From Combretum micranthum (taxonomy: Eukaryota; Streptophyta; Magnoliopsida; Myrtales; Combretaceae), in NCBI GenBank assembly GCA_024138025.1, contig JAMXBD010001098.1, positions 62,001-126,000 of the forward strand: a stretch of DNA of 64,000 nucleotides, read 5' to 3'. The translations under genes and the position numbers were made by a program. Below the pieces are notes generated by a model that was not told the DNA's origin, made no database searches, and saw nothing but the letters and a program-made list of their open reading frames with translations. Of this stretch, positions 45,480-57,685 are shown in pieces. How positions within the stretch are numbered: the stretch's first letter is position 1; each line of letters opens with the position of its first letter.

Positions 45480-47108
45480 TTTAACTAATAAATTTTGTAG
45501 TTGATTTCTCAATTCTGTCTTAAATTCTTCTTCTCTCTTGTTTAATTTTTCTTGGAACTCTCACTCTCTTTTTTTCATTTGCTCTTGCTTCCTTTTCTCC
45601 GTTTTTCCTTATAACTCATGCTCTCTTTTTTCCATTCATTCTTGCATTTCTTGTTGCATCTTTTCTAATATCTTTTCAAGTTTCTCATGAGTAATGATGG
45701 ATGATGATGAATCACCATAAGTAGAACTACAAGAGGATGGACTCTGACTATTTCCAACTATTTTATGTTTTTTTTTCCCTAACTCAAAATCCATATAGCC
45801 TCCCATGACTAGGACCTCCAGTTGCTTCTATTCATGCATCCAAGTCAATGATAGGAAGTGATGATGAATCTTTACCATATTTTTTTTTATGACTTGATAT
45901 ATTTTTCCTATAGAAGTCCATTCGACATAATAAATATTAGAAGTTCTAAAAAATTAAATAAATCATGTAAACTAATAACAAAATAAACTTACACTTACAA
46001 TCTTTGGCCTTTTATCAATATATTTACCAAAGCTATTCTCTTTTCTATGTGTACAATCAAATAGCTCAAGTTAGGAGATAGCTCGTGTCAAAGTATTTTC
46101 CTACATTGATAATATTGAGTCATCTCAAAAGAAATATCTCATAAATTTTTTTCTTAATCATATATTTAGTGCTTACAATGTGTATTACATCTAAATAGCA
46201 AGAAAGAGAGAATTATGAACATACCATCCTTTTACGGTGCATGGAAAATGAAATGGAACCTCCTGAATATTTTGAAATAGAACCTTCCTTAATTGTGAGT
46301 CGACTATTACGTGCTACTTTAGATTTCTTCTCCATTTAGAATCACTCCAATAGTCATCAATTAACTTATTCCATACTTCAAGCAATATCCAACTAGGTCC
46401 ATTCCCTTTGTATCCTCTACTTTTTTGTTTGTCAACCTTTACGCATGCTTCCTCTCTAGCTAGATTGAGTGCATCACTAAATTTTCTAGATGTTATAGCA
46501 TTCTATACTTCTTTTATCTTATACTCATATATTAGATCCCAAATATATTGGTTATAAAATTCATCAAATGTTATTAATACTAGTTGTGAGTTTAACATTG
46601 AGAAAAACAATACACAACAAAATCAAATTTGTTTACCTCAAATAAGTCTTACAGTACTTCCTTATCTTTAATACTAAGTTTCTTCCAAGATGGGCATGCA
46701 CTATGAAAACTTCCTTTGATAGCATTAGGAATAGATTGTGGCGCTTCAACGTCATCAAAACTATCAAGTAGAAATCATAAAAATAATTATAATGAATTTA
46801 ATAACTTTATTGCAAAGCTTTAGTAATTAATAAAAACCACAGACCTATCTCCAATAACCCTAAGAAAGATACAATCTGTTGAATTTGTAGGGAAAGGGAG
46901 TCCCTCAATAAGGCCCTTGTGCAATAGGACCGTCGCTCTCATAGTGCTCTAAATCTTGATCCCCTAAACCATTAGGAAGTTCTAAAGCAGCATTTTCTTG
47001 TAAAGGCATTTCCACATGTGATTGTTGTCCTACTTCTACTCTTGTTTCTCCTATCTTACTTATGGTGTTTTTTGCTTGAGATGATTCCTGAGTGTACTCA
47101 TCACGCAT
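45480..47108 (-). pseudogene. Second gene of the CACTA element (PTTA/En-Spm type), broken
   Basis: The minus strand from 47,108 starts MRDEYTQESSQAKN with a Gln/Glu-rich segment. Further on come GPSWILLEVWNKLIDDYWSD (about 46,340-46,420) and VARNSRLTIKEG...SGGSISFSMHRKRM (about 46,225-46,315), which resemble the plant PTTA/En-Spm transposase family. The end (45,500-45,700) is a Lys/Glu-rich predicted coiled coil (EKLEKILEKMQQEMQE). Stops and frame changes are frequent, and introns may account for some of them. Confidence 0.65.
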
Positions 47109-47826
47109 GATTTGTAAACGTGGTGGTCATCCCTTGCCAATGTGTTTGTTAGTACCCCTTTGCATCATATCTACAACTGAAATGAAAAAAAAATTCAAGA
47201 ATGAATCATTAAATAGAGAAAATATGAATCATATTAAGTAGTAAAGAGGGAAAAGATGAATCATTATTTAGAATAAGAGGAGTACAATACCTAAAATAGA
47301 AGCTACCACAATCATAAAAAAAGGTAAAAACATTGAATAAAACTATTCATACATATAAAATAAAATGCAAGTAGAACTTTTCATAAATTATATATATATT
47401 TAAATACAATAACACCAATACTAGAAGATATTTCACGTCTCATTCACTACTATCATAATCAAACTCATGTTTAACATCTCCTTCATCACAAGTTGAAGAG
47501 TTAAATTCTTCATCTTCTTTATTCTCTTCATCTTCTTGACCAACTTCATGTACTATATGAATTTCGTTTAGATCTACTTCTTCTATGTGTCCATCATCAA
47601 CAAGAATTCTCATATCATCAAGCTCTACTATTGCATTTACTAATGTGGGTGTTTCAATTTCATTGTCTCGATAATAATCATTCCTTGTCTCTAAAGTATT
47701 TTCTCCATGCTCTTTATTTAGAGAAATATCAAATCTACTTCATGCTTAGGTTTTACAAATAGCCCACCAATCCCTTAGTTCTCTGTTCTTACTTAGACAA
47801 GTTGCATAGTATACTTGTTCAACTTG

Positions 47827-50800
47827 TTAAGCTAATATGAATGGTTTGTTTGTACCAAGTCTTGACTTATGATTAATATCAACATGTCCATATCGAGGAT
47901 GTACTTTGGTCCCTCTTTCAATGTCAAACCATTCACACTTGAACAAAATGACACTATTCCTTACTCCACAATAGTTTAGCTCAACAATTTCAATCAATAG
48001 TCCATAAAAATCCCGGTCATAATCATTGTAACAACTTCCTCTTACATAAACTCCACTGCTTATTGTTTTTTTTTTTTTATTCACTCCACATCAAGTGTTT
48101 GAAACTTGTATCGATTAACATAATAGCCTTTATAAGAAGTAACCAAACATAACGGCCCTTGGATTAGGTTACCAATATAAGCATCAACATTATTGGGATT
48201 TTCAATAACCTACATAAAAGTAATAATGTTTTATTTTACAAACCATCGTTAAAAAAATGAAAATAATAATTAAAAAAAACAATGAGTTTTCCCCTTAAAA
48301 GCACTTACAAAATGTTTTAGTCAATTTGCACGATTTTGTTCTTGCAACTTCTCTATTTCTTCCTCACTTATAGATGGTCTTTCCAACCTTAATGTGTTAT
48401 CAAATTTTCTATTATTGAAAAAACATATTAGCATGTGTAATTTTGAAAAAAAAAAAAGATGTCATTAAAACTTAAAAATAAAAAGGATAAAGAAAAAAGA
48501 ACATCATCTATGAGAGACAAGTTCTTTACAATTCATCAAAATATAAAAAGTTGCACTTTATATTCATTTAGATCCATCAACTTATGGGTGCCATTAGATC
48601 CATAGGCTCTTCCTGGATGCTAAAAATTGATAGATTTCCCTTCATCTCAACATCATCTCCATCATCATTTCATGGTTCAATCTTGTTTGCACATTTGGTT
48701 CAAAATAAAGTGAGTAAAATGTTGAGATTTCCTCAATAATATGGCTTCACATATTAAACCTTCAACATAAGCTCGATTTCATACTTTCTTTTTCAAACGA
48801 TGTAAAAACCTATAAATGAGATCATTATGATTTAGTAGATTAGAAATGAAAATTCCATATGTATTGAAAAACTTATATTTATCTTTCATGTAATATAAAA
48901 GTACCTCTCAAAAGAGTATCCATCGGTATTACACAGGTCTACCTACCCTAGCTTCATAAGACTGGTGAATAGATAAGTGCTCCATAGAATTAAAAAATCG
49001 AGGAGAAAAGATCTTCTCTAATTTGCATAGAGTTTCAATTATATTTTTCTCAACAATCGTTTTATGTTCTACCTTGAGTGTTGATGAACAAATTTTTCTA
49101 AAGAAGAGACAAAGCTCTGTAATTGATTCTCACACCACTTCAGGTAATAACTCCCGTCAAGCAATTGGCATTAAGCTTTGCATAAACACATGACAACCAT
49201 GACTTTTGAGGCTATAAAACTTACATTCTTACAAATTCACACAATGATCAATGTTTGAAGAATATCCATTAGGGAACCTCAATTGCTTAACCCAATGACA
49301 TGCGTCTTCTTTTTTATCTTTTGTTAATGTTCATGAAGCCTTGAGCTTCAAAACCTTTCCATTTTCTTCTACCAACTCGAATTCTAGACGTCTATGATAC
49401 AATTTCAAATACATTCTAACCTTCATGATATCTTTTGTTTTTCCTTTAATGTCCATCACTGTGTTAAATAGATTGTCAAAGACATTCTTTTCAATAAACA
49501 TAACATCCAAGTTGTGACAAATGAGATTTGTGTGCCAATATGGTAGCTCCCAAAATATACTTTTCTTCACCCAATTATATCTCTATCCAAATCCAACTAG
49601 TTTGTATTTATGATGTTTACTTTTAAAAGTAACATTAGGGAGTGCACATACTCGTCTCAACATTTCTTCTCCAGAGAGTCGAGGGGGCGACAAATCTTTT
49701 TCAATTCAACATTCAAAAATATATCTTTATGCTTCATATATGGATGGCTAATAGGTAGAAACTATCAATGACAATAAAAAAAGGATGCTTTTTCTCCATA
49801 CTTCAATGTAAAAAATTCAGTACGCTCCATGCAATAAGGACATACTAACTTCCCATAAGTACTCCCTCCAAACAACATTGCATAAGTAGGAAAGTCACTA
49901 ATTATCCAAAGCAAAGCAACTTCAATTGGAAATTTTGTTCTGGTAAGCATCATAAGTTGTAACTCGCTTTGTCCATAATAAATTAAGCACATCAATTAAT
50001 ACTCATAGGAACACATCAATGTTTTTTCCTAGGCTTTTTAGACTAAGGATGACCATAGCTAGAAACATATAAGATTATTTCATGCATAACCATAGAGGCA
50101 GATTATATGTCATAATGATTATTGGCCAACACGAGTAAAGAGTGGCTAATTGACTGAAAGGACTGAATCCATCTATGCATAAACCGATGCGTACATTCCT
50201 AAATGAAGGGTGCATTTGACCAAAGTGCTTCCATGCCTCACTATGATTAGGTAGGAAACAACACCTTTTAATAGATGATTGTTTACATATCATGTCATAA
50301 ACTCGGCAGTTTTTTCCAAACATATAGAGCCGGTAGAGTCTTTGAGCAAGTGGTAAGTAGTATAGTACTTTATAAGGAATATTCTTTTGCTTACCTTCAA
50401 TAAGCCTTTTTGGTTTGAAACGAAGATGTCCACAAATTGGACAAACAGGCTTATCTTCATGCTCTTTGTAAAACAATATGCACATGTTGATGCATGAGTC
50501 AATCTTCTCTATCCAAGTCTAAGTTTTACCACTAACTTCTTACAACTGTAATAGCTATCTACTAATTTGTCATCCTTCGGAAACATAGATTTAATTATTA
50601 ATATAAGGCAATCAAAACACGCCTCACTCATATTACACTCAAATTTAAGATTTAATAGTTGTGACCGCAGAAAATTTGTTTGCTTTTTACAACCCTCAAA
50701 TAATGGCTCATTAGCATCCTTTAACATAGCAAAAAACTCCATAGCTTTGAGATTTGGTGTATCATCTTGAATCCTAGCATCAAAACAATCATAACTCAAA

Positions 50801-51115
50801 CTCATAGCATTTAACATTGCATATCATCATTCATACTTCTTAAAGATTCTCCTACATTTACTTCAATGTCAATTCTATAAGGTTCTCCATGTGCATACCA
50901 CCATGTATATTGCTTATCAAAACCCTTTGAACAAACATGAAACTTAACTTCGTGTCGATTGAAATACTTCTTATTCTTGCACTTTGAACATGGGCATTTA
51001 ATCTTGTTTTTAGAAACAATTTAGATTTGAGAGAAGGCAAAATCAAGAAATGATTCAACCCCTTTAACAAAACCTTCAGTTATGTGACCATTACTATTAA
51101 ATCAACGATACATCT
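47827..51115 (-). pseudogene. TNP2-type CACTA transposase remnant
   Basis: Read on the minus strand, the N-terminal Transpos_assoc zinc finger is visible at 50,850-51,115 (KCPCSKCKNKKYFNRHEVKF). The TNP2 domain follows at 50,509-50,817, 50,075-50,485 (NVRIGLCIDGFSPFSQLATL, and the Cys pair PVCPICGHLRF), 49,765-49,995 (KLVCPYCMERTEFFTLKYGE) and 49,331-49,570 (YWHTNLICHNLDVMFIEKNV). DUF4218 remnants lie at about 48,550-49,320 and DUF4216 at 47,827-48,084 (GLLIEIVELNYCGVRNSVIL, then FKCEWFDIERG). At least six frame breaks separate the pieces, so no full-length transposase is encoded. Confidence 0.85.
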
Positions 51116-51200
51116 AACTACGATTAGATGCTATAATTTCTACACTAAATTAAATGAACATATATTTAAACAAGGTTTTAAGCCATATCATCATACACAT

Positions 51201-51995
51201 GCCTAAAATCAACAATTAAATTTAGTAACAATGAGAAATTTTACAAAATAAAGAAAAATAAAAAAAAGCTAATATTTTTATTTGAATCAGATAAAGTAGT
51301 ACAAGGAAATAATTCTATACCTTGGATCGGGACCAATATATGAAGTACTAGCTAGTAGCGGATCCGAACTCTTCTGATTCCGGGTTTTATGCGACTCTTC
51401 GGTATGAAATCAATAAAAGGGTTAGGAAATGTTTGGTTTCAAGTCAACTCGGAAAAAAAAAATGACATTTGACAAATGAATAGAGCAAGCAAGAAAGCAA
51501 TCTATGAGCTCAAGTTGGTGAATTTTTCTTTTTTTTTTTTTTAAATAAGGATCAAAGTTACAAAAATAGATGGCATGCAAAAAGAATCATGCAGTTGTCG
51601 GTGGAGACTGCTTGTTATAGCATACAAACTTATACCACGGTTCGACACACATGCATGAAAAGGAAAAAGAATAAAAAGAAAAAAAGGGGGAAAAATCAAA
51701 ATTAAATCTATCTTTCTTTCGTCCAATTGAATTTTTGTTATAATTATTTTAATTTGCATTGTGTATTCAATACTTTCTGTATTGATAATTGGACAAACAT
51801 ATAACGTAGATTTCCAATAAAATTTGTTATTTAAACATTTGACTTTAAATAACGAATTATCCATAGAATATAAAAATAAATTTAAAAAATCCAAGCAAAC
51901 ACTGTATAATTTTGATATTTTAGGAATGCTTTTAGAATATAGTTCTTGAAGTGCCATAGTGTATACACATCATCAACCTATGTTTGAAATAATTG
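51201..51995. other. Intergenic sequence between CACTA and gypsy B
   Basis: AT-rich, with A and T runs. A minus-strand frame at 51,541-51,957 has no recognised domain. A tgccatagtg end at 51,950-51,959 could be read as an inverted CACTA terminus, but no partner is seen. Confidence 0.35.
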
Positions 51996-52098
51996 ATCCC
52001 AGTTATTGATAACCAAGAGATCGTTGGGTTCTCTCAAACAAGCCCGAATTCAATCCTAATCATAGGTAGAAGTGGAAGAAATACCCGATCCTATAACA
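51996..52098 (+). repeat. Truncated 5' LTR of gypsy B
   Basis: gttattgataaccaagagat through cctataaca matches 56,651-56,745. Homology stops abruptly to the left, so roughly 300 bp of the LTR is missing. Confidence 0.8.
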
Positions 52099-52101
52099 AG
52101 T

Positions 52102-52114
52102 TGGTATCAGAGCC
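52102..52114 (+). promoter_or_regulatory. Primer-binding site of gypsy B
   Basis: tggtatcagagcc lies three bases after the CA of the truncated 5' LTR and is of the initiator tRNA-Met type. Confidence 0.9.
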
Positions 52115-52121
52115 AATTTGC

Positions 52122-53352
52122 ATGGAGGAAATTAAACAACTTCAACATCAGTTTGAGGCCTTCATGGCCATGTACAAGGATAACCGAGCACAGATGGAGA
52201 CCATGTCCCAGAAGTTGGCGGATCTTTCAAAGGAGGTGTCGTCACATAAAGGGAAGAACGTAGAGCAAGAGGGGAATGGAGGCGCCGATGGATCTAAAGG
52301 ACACTCCAACACGTCTGGAAGTAGGGAGAGAGGGATGATGTTTCCGCAGATGTCGCGATTGGATTTCCCAAAATATGATGGAACGGAGGACCCGATTGGG
52401 TGGGTGAACCGTTGTGAGCATTTCTTTAGACATAAAAAACGTTGGAGGCAGAGAAGTTAGAAATCGTGGCCTATCATCTTGAGGGTGATGCCCAACTGTG
52501 GTTCTTGAAGCTTGAGAGGGATAGACCTGGGTTAGATTGGAAAGAATTTAAGGATCTTTTCCATGCAAGATTTGGTCCGCCCTTAAGAGACAATTCGCTA
52601 GGCGAATTGGCCAAATTGAAGCAAAGTAGCATGGTGGAGGAACATCAGAAGAAATTTGTGCAAATTGCCGCACAAACCACAAATCTTTCAACGGATTAGG
52701 AAGTGGCATTGTTCTTGAGTGGATTAAAGGAGTATATTGCTTTAGATATGGGGCTCTTTAAGCCGAAGGATTTGACACTAGCAATAGACTTAGCACGAGT
52801 TTTTGAGAGGAAGGCGATTGCTGTGAAGGAAGATTTGGAGTTGGGAAAACGTAAATTTAATAGTTTGCCACCCTTGCCAAAACCCCATTTGTCAAACGTT
52901 TGAGTAAAGCGGAAATGGAAGAGAGGAAAAAGGGGCTTTGTTTCAATTGTGATGAACCATTTACAATGGGGCATCGCTGTAAGAGGTTGTTTCGGTTAGA
53001 GTGTGTAGAAGAAGGCGAGAGGAGGGTCGAAAAGGATGATGATGCCATAGATACCCAAGAACAAGATCTGGAAATCTCGCTACAAGCCATGGTGGGAACT
53101 GCCAGATCTCAAGCGATGAAACTAAGGGAAGAGATCAAGGGAACGCAGGTAACAGTGCTTATTGATTCGAGAAGTACCCATAGCTTTCTTGATATTGCCA
53201 TGATTTCTCATCTTTCGCTAGCTATGGAACCTAAAGAGCATCTTAAAGTGCTGGTGGCGAATGGAGATAGTATAAAGAGTGGAGGAATATGTAAGAATGT
53301 GGAGATATTGCTGGGATCTAAGAAATTTAAAGTGGATCTATATACATTGTAG
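52122..53352 (+). pseudogene. Gypsy B gag and protease, broken
   Basis: Starts MEEIKQLQHQFEAFMAMYKD and continues with a Gly/Ser-rich linker and the gag core (RLDFPKYDGTEDPIGWVNRC, then FHARFGPP). There is a frameshift in the A run near 52,440, a stop at 52,697, and another break near 52,905. The zinc knuckle CFNCDEPFTMGHRC (about 52,939-52,980) is of the plant chromovirus type. The aspartic protease site near 53,160 reads LIDSRSTHSFLD, so the catalytic DSG/DTG triad has Arg in place of Gly. Confidence 0.85.
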
Positions 53353-53609
53353 TTGTGTGGAATTAATGTCGTGTTGGGGGTAAATTGGTTAAGGTCGCTA
53401 GGAGTGATTGGATAGGATTTTCGTTCGATGAAAATGGGTTTTGAATTAGAAGGAGAGCGTGTAGAATTAGTTGGAATGGAAGAACAGCCTTCAAACTGCT
53501 GTTGTTGCAGCAATGTCCGAAGTGGAACGAGAGAAAGAGATGAAGCTATTGTTGACTGAATTTGATGATATTTTTCAACCCTTAAAAGACCTTCCACCAC
53601 CACGTCACT

Positions 53610-54881
53610 GTGCACAAGATAAAGTTGTTACCTGGAACAACACCGGTAGTAGTTAGGCCCTATCGATATCTTCATCAACAAAAAGATGAGATTGAAAAGC
53701 AGTATGATGAGATGTTGGCAAGATGGATCATCAGACCAAGTCAATCTCCATATTCTTCACTGGTACTGTTGGTTAAGAAGGTTGACAGCTCGTGGCGATT
53801 TTGTGTTGATTACCGATCCTTGAATGAAAAGTCAGTAAAAGACAAATTTCCCATACCAGTGATTGAGAAATTACTTGAGTAGTAGTATGGTGCCAAGTAT
53901 TTCTCTAAATTGAACTTAAGTTCAGGATATCATCAAGTGAGGATGAATGAAGAAGACATAGAGAAGGCAGCTTTCCGCACCCATCATGGTCACTTTGAAT
54001 TTCTTGTAATGTCCTTTGGGCTGACAAACACCCCATCAATGTTTCAAGCTTTAATGAATGAAGTTTTTAAAGGAGTTTTGAGAAAGTTTGTCTTAGTGTT
54101 TTTTGATGATATTTTCATCTATAGCAAGACCTGGACCGAGCATTTACAACACTTGCGAAGGGCATTTGCTTTACTGCGCCATCATCAACTCTTTCTAAAA
54201 AGGTCCAAATGTGTTTTTGCTCAGCTTGAAGTGGCTTATCTAGGGCATATTATCTCGATTGATGGTGTTAAGGCTGATCAAAAGAAAGTTGAGGCAATGC
54301 TTAAGTGGCCTAAGCCCGTTACAATCACTACTCTTCGTGAATTCCTAGGTCTTATGGGCTATTATCGCAGATTTGTGAGAGGATATGGAAAGATAGCAGA
54401 ACCCTTAACTCAAATGCTCCGCAAAAATAAGTTTGTTTGGACCGATCAATCAGAGGAGGCCTTTGAACAACTCAAGGCAGCCATGACGCAAGCTCATGTC
54501 TTGGCTCTTCCGGATTTTTCCCAAGTTTTTATTGTGGAATGTGATGCGTCAGAGGTGGGAATTGGAGCTGTGTAACAACAAGAGGGCAAACCTATGTCCT
54601 TCTTCAGTAGACCTTTTGTACGCCCCCACATGAAGTTACTGGCTTACGAGAAGGAACTCATTGGCTTAGCTAAGGCGATCAGGCATTGGCGATCTTATTT
54701 ATGGGGACAAAAGTTTCTAGTACCAACCGATCATTATAGCCTCAAATTCTTATTGGAGCAATGCATTACAACTTCACCCCAGCAACATTGGATCAGCAAG
54801 CTTCTAGGCTTTGATTTTAATATCGAATATAGGGTAGGAAGAGAGAACAAAGTAGCTGATGCTCTAAACGCAACAGCCTAG
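53610..54881 (+). pseudogene. Gypsy B reverse transcriptase and RNase H
   Basis: RT blocks are in order: FCVDYRSLNEKSVKDKFPIP (about 53,800), a stop at 53,880, then LSSGYHQVRMNEEDIEKAAF, SFGLTNTPSMFQALMN and the catalytic VFFDDIFIYS near 54,100, which is intact. The RNase H start VECDASEVGIGAV ends in a stop at about 54,573 and resumes with YEKELIGLAKAIRHWRSYLW and TDHYSLKFLLEQ. This is the best-preserved pol segment of the window. Confidence 0.9.
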
Positions 54882-55019
54882 AATCAGGAGAATTTTGTGC
54901 ACTGTCAAGTCCTCAAATCCATCTCTTTGAGTTGATAAAGAAGGAGATTCCAAATTCTCAGCAGCTGCAAGCTCTCATTACAGAAATCAATCAAGGAAAA
55001 AAAAGTGCAGATTGGGCGT

Positions 55020-56335
55020 TTAGAGATGGCTAAGTTTTCTTTCGTGGACGTGTCTATTTGGATATACACTCTTCCAGTATTTCAGTTATACTTGAAACCC
55101 TTTATAATATGTATCGTGAAGGTTATCAAAAAACCTTATACCGGATATTAAGGGATTTTTTTTGCCTCAGATGAAACAGCAAGTTCAAGCTTTCGTTCGA
55201 GCTTAGCCAATTTGTCAAAGAAACAAACACAACAATTATTGCCAGCGGGTCTCCTACAGCCTTTAAACATTCCTACTCAGGTTTGGGCAGATATTTGCCT
55301 TGATTTTATTGAAGGACTGCCTTCATCTCATGGAAAATATGTTTTGTTAGTAGTGGTAGATAGGTTTTCCAAATATGGTCATTTCATTCCTATCTTTCAT
55401 CCTTATACAGCTATTTTGGTAGCAAGAGTATTCTTTGATAATATTTTCAAGTTGCATGGACTGCCTGAGTCTATTATAAGTGATAGGGATGTGACATTCA
55501 CCAGTGTATTTTGGCGATAATTGTTAAAGTTGAGTGGGAATCGGCTAGCTTTCTCTTCTGCATACCATCCTCAAAGTGACTGTCAAACAGAGGTGGTTAA
55601 TAGAACTATTGAGATGTATCTTAGGTGCTTTACAAGAGAAAATCCTAAAAGATGGGTAGATTGGGTACCATGGGTAGACTATTGTTATAATACAAGCTAC
55701 CATACTTCTTTAAAATCTACCCCTTTTGAAGTGGTTTACGATCGTCAACCACCACGTTTATCATCCTATCAACCGGGAACAACAAAACTCGAAGTTGTGG
55801 AGCAGGTCTTAGTGGAGCGTGATCAAGTGTGGATGGATTTGAGGCAAAGGTTGTTGCAAGCTCAAGATTGCATGAAGACACAATATGATAAGAAACATAG
55901 GGATGTCAGTTTCAAGGAGGGCGACTGGGTACTACTTAAGTTGTAACCATATAGACAGACCTCGCAGCTCAATGCTCAATCAAAAATTGGCACCAAAATT
56001 TTATGGTCCCTTCCAAATTGCAGCAAAGGTGGGTTCGGTTGCTTATAAGCTAAGTCTACCAGATCAGGTTAAAATCTACCCGATTTTCCATGTTTCAAAA
56101 CTCAAGAAGTTTGTAGGCAAAGTACCAACGAATCCTAGTGTCCCTTTCATACAACATGGTCATTTACTTCCTATACCGAAGGCAATTCTTAATGTTCGTA
56201 AAGGTCATTCAGCTACAGAACTTTGAGTCCATTGGGATCAATATTCTCCAGTTGAAGCATCATGGGAGGAGGTTAACATGATTATCCAAAGATATCCATC
56301 TTTCACGCATGACATCAAGCGCGTTTTAGAGGGAG
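55020..56335 (+). pseudogene. Gypsy B integrase with C-terminal chromodomain
   Basis: A degenerate zinc-binding part at 55,030-55,260 ends CQRNKHN in another frame. The DDE core follows: [37 protein letters not shown], a stop at 55,518, then SAYHPQSDCQTEVVNRTIEM. The three acidic residues appear present. A GPFQI-type tail (KFYGPFQIAAKVGSVAYKL) leads to a short chromodomain at 56,229-56,330 (VHWDQYSPVEASWEEVNMII), preceded by a stop at 56,224. Confidence 0.85.
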
Positions 56336-56339
56336 GGAG
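56328..56339 (+). promoter_or_regulatory. Polypurine tract of gypsy B
   Basis: AGAGGGAGGGAG lies at the end of the chromodomain frame. The sequence after it begins taaagttac, so the expected TG of the 3' LTR is TA here or the border is off by a base or two. Confidence 0.7.
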
Positions 56340-56745
56340 TAAAGTTACAATTACTCCTTTCAAAAGAGTTTACTCGAGAAGAAAGAAGGAGCAAGTCGGT
56401 AGTTAGAATATGTGTAATGTGGTGTAGTTGTGATAGGTTGCTGTGTTGTGATGTGTTCTGTATGTGTTTTCTTATGTATGTGCTGTTTGGATGTAATAAG
56501 GTTAGTTTTGTGTTTAAGACAGGTGTAGGAGTCCTAAGTTAGCAATTATTTTAATGTATGGCAGTTGTGGTAAATGCCAAGTGTTGTATTTATTGTTGTT
56601 GAAAAAATGGAAAAAGGACATTCTGTTTTTGTCTAAAAAATTATTCCTGGTTATTGATAACCAAGAGATGTTGGGTTCTCTCAATCGAGCCCGAATTCAA
56701 TCCTAATCATAGGTAGAAGTGGAATAATTACCCGATCCTATAATA
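56340..56745 (+). repeat. 3' LTR of gypsy B
   Basis: About 406 bp. The last 95 bp match the truncated 5' LTR. The final bases joining it to the next element are ctataata, then gataagg. Confidence 0.7.
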
Positions 56746-57685
56746 GATAAGGATGATTTGTTGTAACAATATAGATTGGTTTCTATTGTTTCTGCCATAT
56801 CCAAAAACTCTCACTTTCTATATAAATAAATTAATGATAATGAGTAGTGTGTTGAGGTTCTCTAGCCATTAATTCTTCATGGTATCAGAGCTTTTCTAAT
56901 AGCTCGTTCACTTCGCTGTAATTGCAATTCCATTACAGTTTTATTCCTTACAAATAGCTATTACGGTGTTTAGCTCATTGAATAGCAATTTCACAATGAA
57001 TCCCTCTTACATAAAACATTGAATAGTCATTCTTTATTCAAACCTATAAATATCAATTCAATGCTAGAACTGTCTTTTTTTTTTCAAAATACTACCATTT
57101 AAATAAAAAAATTAATAAAGAAAAATCTTATTACAGCTCTATTATATTCCTCCATAATAGAAATTTCATTATAGTATTATTCATTCAGCAAAATGAATGA
57201 GCCATAAGAGGTTTAACAACCTAAGAAAAGTTTTTTTTACTCCCAATATGACCACATCATCAAGTTCTGACTCTACCACCATTAATTCCACTTCTTCATC
57301 TTCTTCAGTTTTTGCTTTACTTTCAAACATTTCTCATCACTTACCAATCAAACTAAACTCTACCAATTATCTCCTATGGAAGGTTCAATTATTACCATTA
57401 TTGCATAGCTCCAACCTCACAACGCATATTGATGGAACTACCAATCAAATTCTTCAGGACAATTTGACGGTTTTTCCAAAACCCGTTCAACTTGAGGGAG
57501 GCTGATAAGGATCAATACTCTAATATTGATAAGCATAGGTTGTTGAATATGGATAAGGATAATTTGTTGTAACAATATAAATTAGTTTCTATTGTTTCTG
57601 CCATATCCAAAAACTCTCACTTTCTATATAAATACATTAATGATAATGAGAAGTGTGTCGAGGTTCTCTAGCCATTAATTCTTCA
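56746..57685 (+). mobile_element. Minimal (TRIM-like) Ty1/copia element C
   Basis: Two direct repeats, 56,746-56,879 and 57,503-57,685, both end ctagccattaattcttca. The first is followed directly by the PBS tggtatcagagc (56,880-56,891) and the second is preceded by the PPT-like cttgagggaggc. The internal region is only about 620 bp and encodes just a gag N-terminus. The 3' LTR is 183 bp and starts TGATAAGG. The 5' LTR lacks its first 50 bp or so, where it meets gypsy B. No protease, integrase or RT is present. Confidence 0.8.
57248..57505 (+). pseudogene. Copia gag N-terminal fragment (element C)
   Basis: A Ser/Thr-rich start (MTTSSSSDSTTINS) is followed by the copia gag signature HHLPIKLNSTNYLLWKVQLL and LHSSNLTTHIDGT. 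The frame runs to the polypurine tract and stops at the first bases of the 3' LTR (57,503), so more than 90 percent of a normal copia polyprotein is missing. Confidence 0.8.

Larger units (their letters stand above)
44800..51200 (-). mobile_element. Decayed CACTA (En/Spm) transposon
   Basis: Minus-strand coding remnants run in CACTA order: a transposase-associated zinc-finger domain, TNP2, DUF4218 and DUF4216, then a second PTTA-like gene. A possible left terminus at 44,800 (cattataacaaaattgg) resembles a CACTATAACAAAA terminal repeat. It is followed by subterminal words typical of the family (gtcacaaaaatt, atcacaaatttt, ggcacaaatct, gtcacaaaatta). The right terminus was not identified and the limit given is approximate. 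Confidence 0.7.
51996..56745 (+). mobile_element. Ty3/gypsy chromovirus-like element B, decayed
   Basis: Plus-strand order is a truncated 5' LTR (about 51,996-52,098), PBS (52,102-52,114), gag, zinc knuckle, protease, RT, RNase H, integrase, chromodomain, PPT (56,328-56,339) and 3' LTR (56,340-56,745). Only the last 100 bp or so of the 5' LTR match the 3' LTR, so the left end was deleted. The 3' LTR ends ctataata where the 5' LTR ends ctataaca. A chromodomain after integrase places it among chromoviruses, and the GHRC-type knuckle suggests a Reina-like clade. Every domain carries stops or frameshifts. Confidence 0.9.

Noticed and set aside
51950..51959. TGCCATAGTG as a CACTA right terminus
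   Set aside because: Its reverse complement starts CACTATGGCA, but the left end of the element does not match and there are no subterminal repeats nearby.
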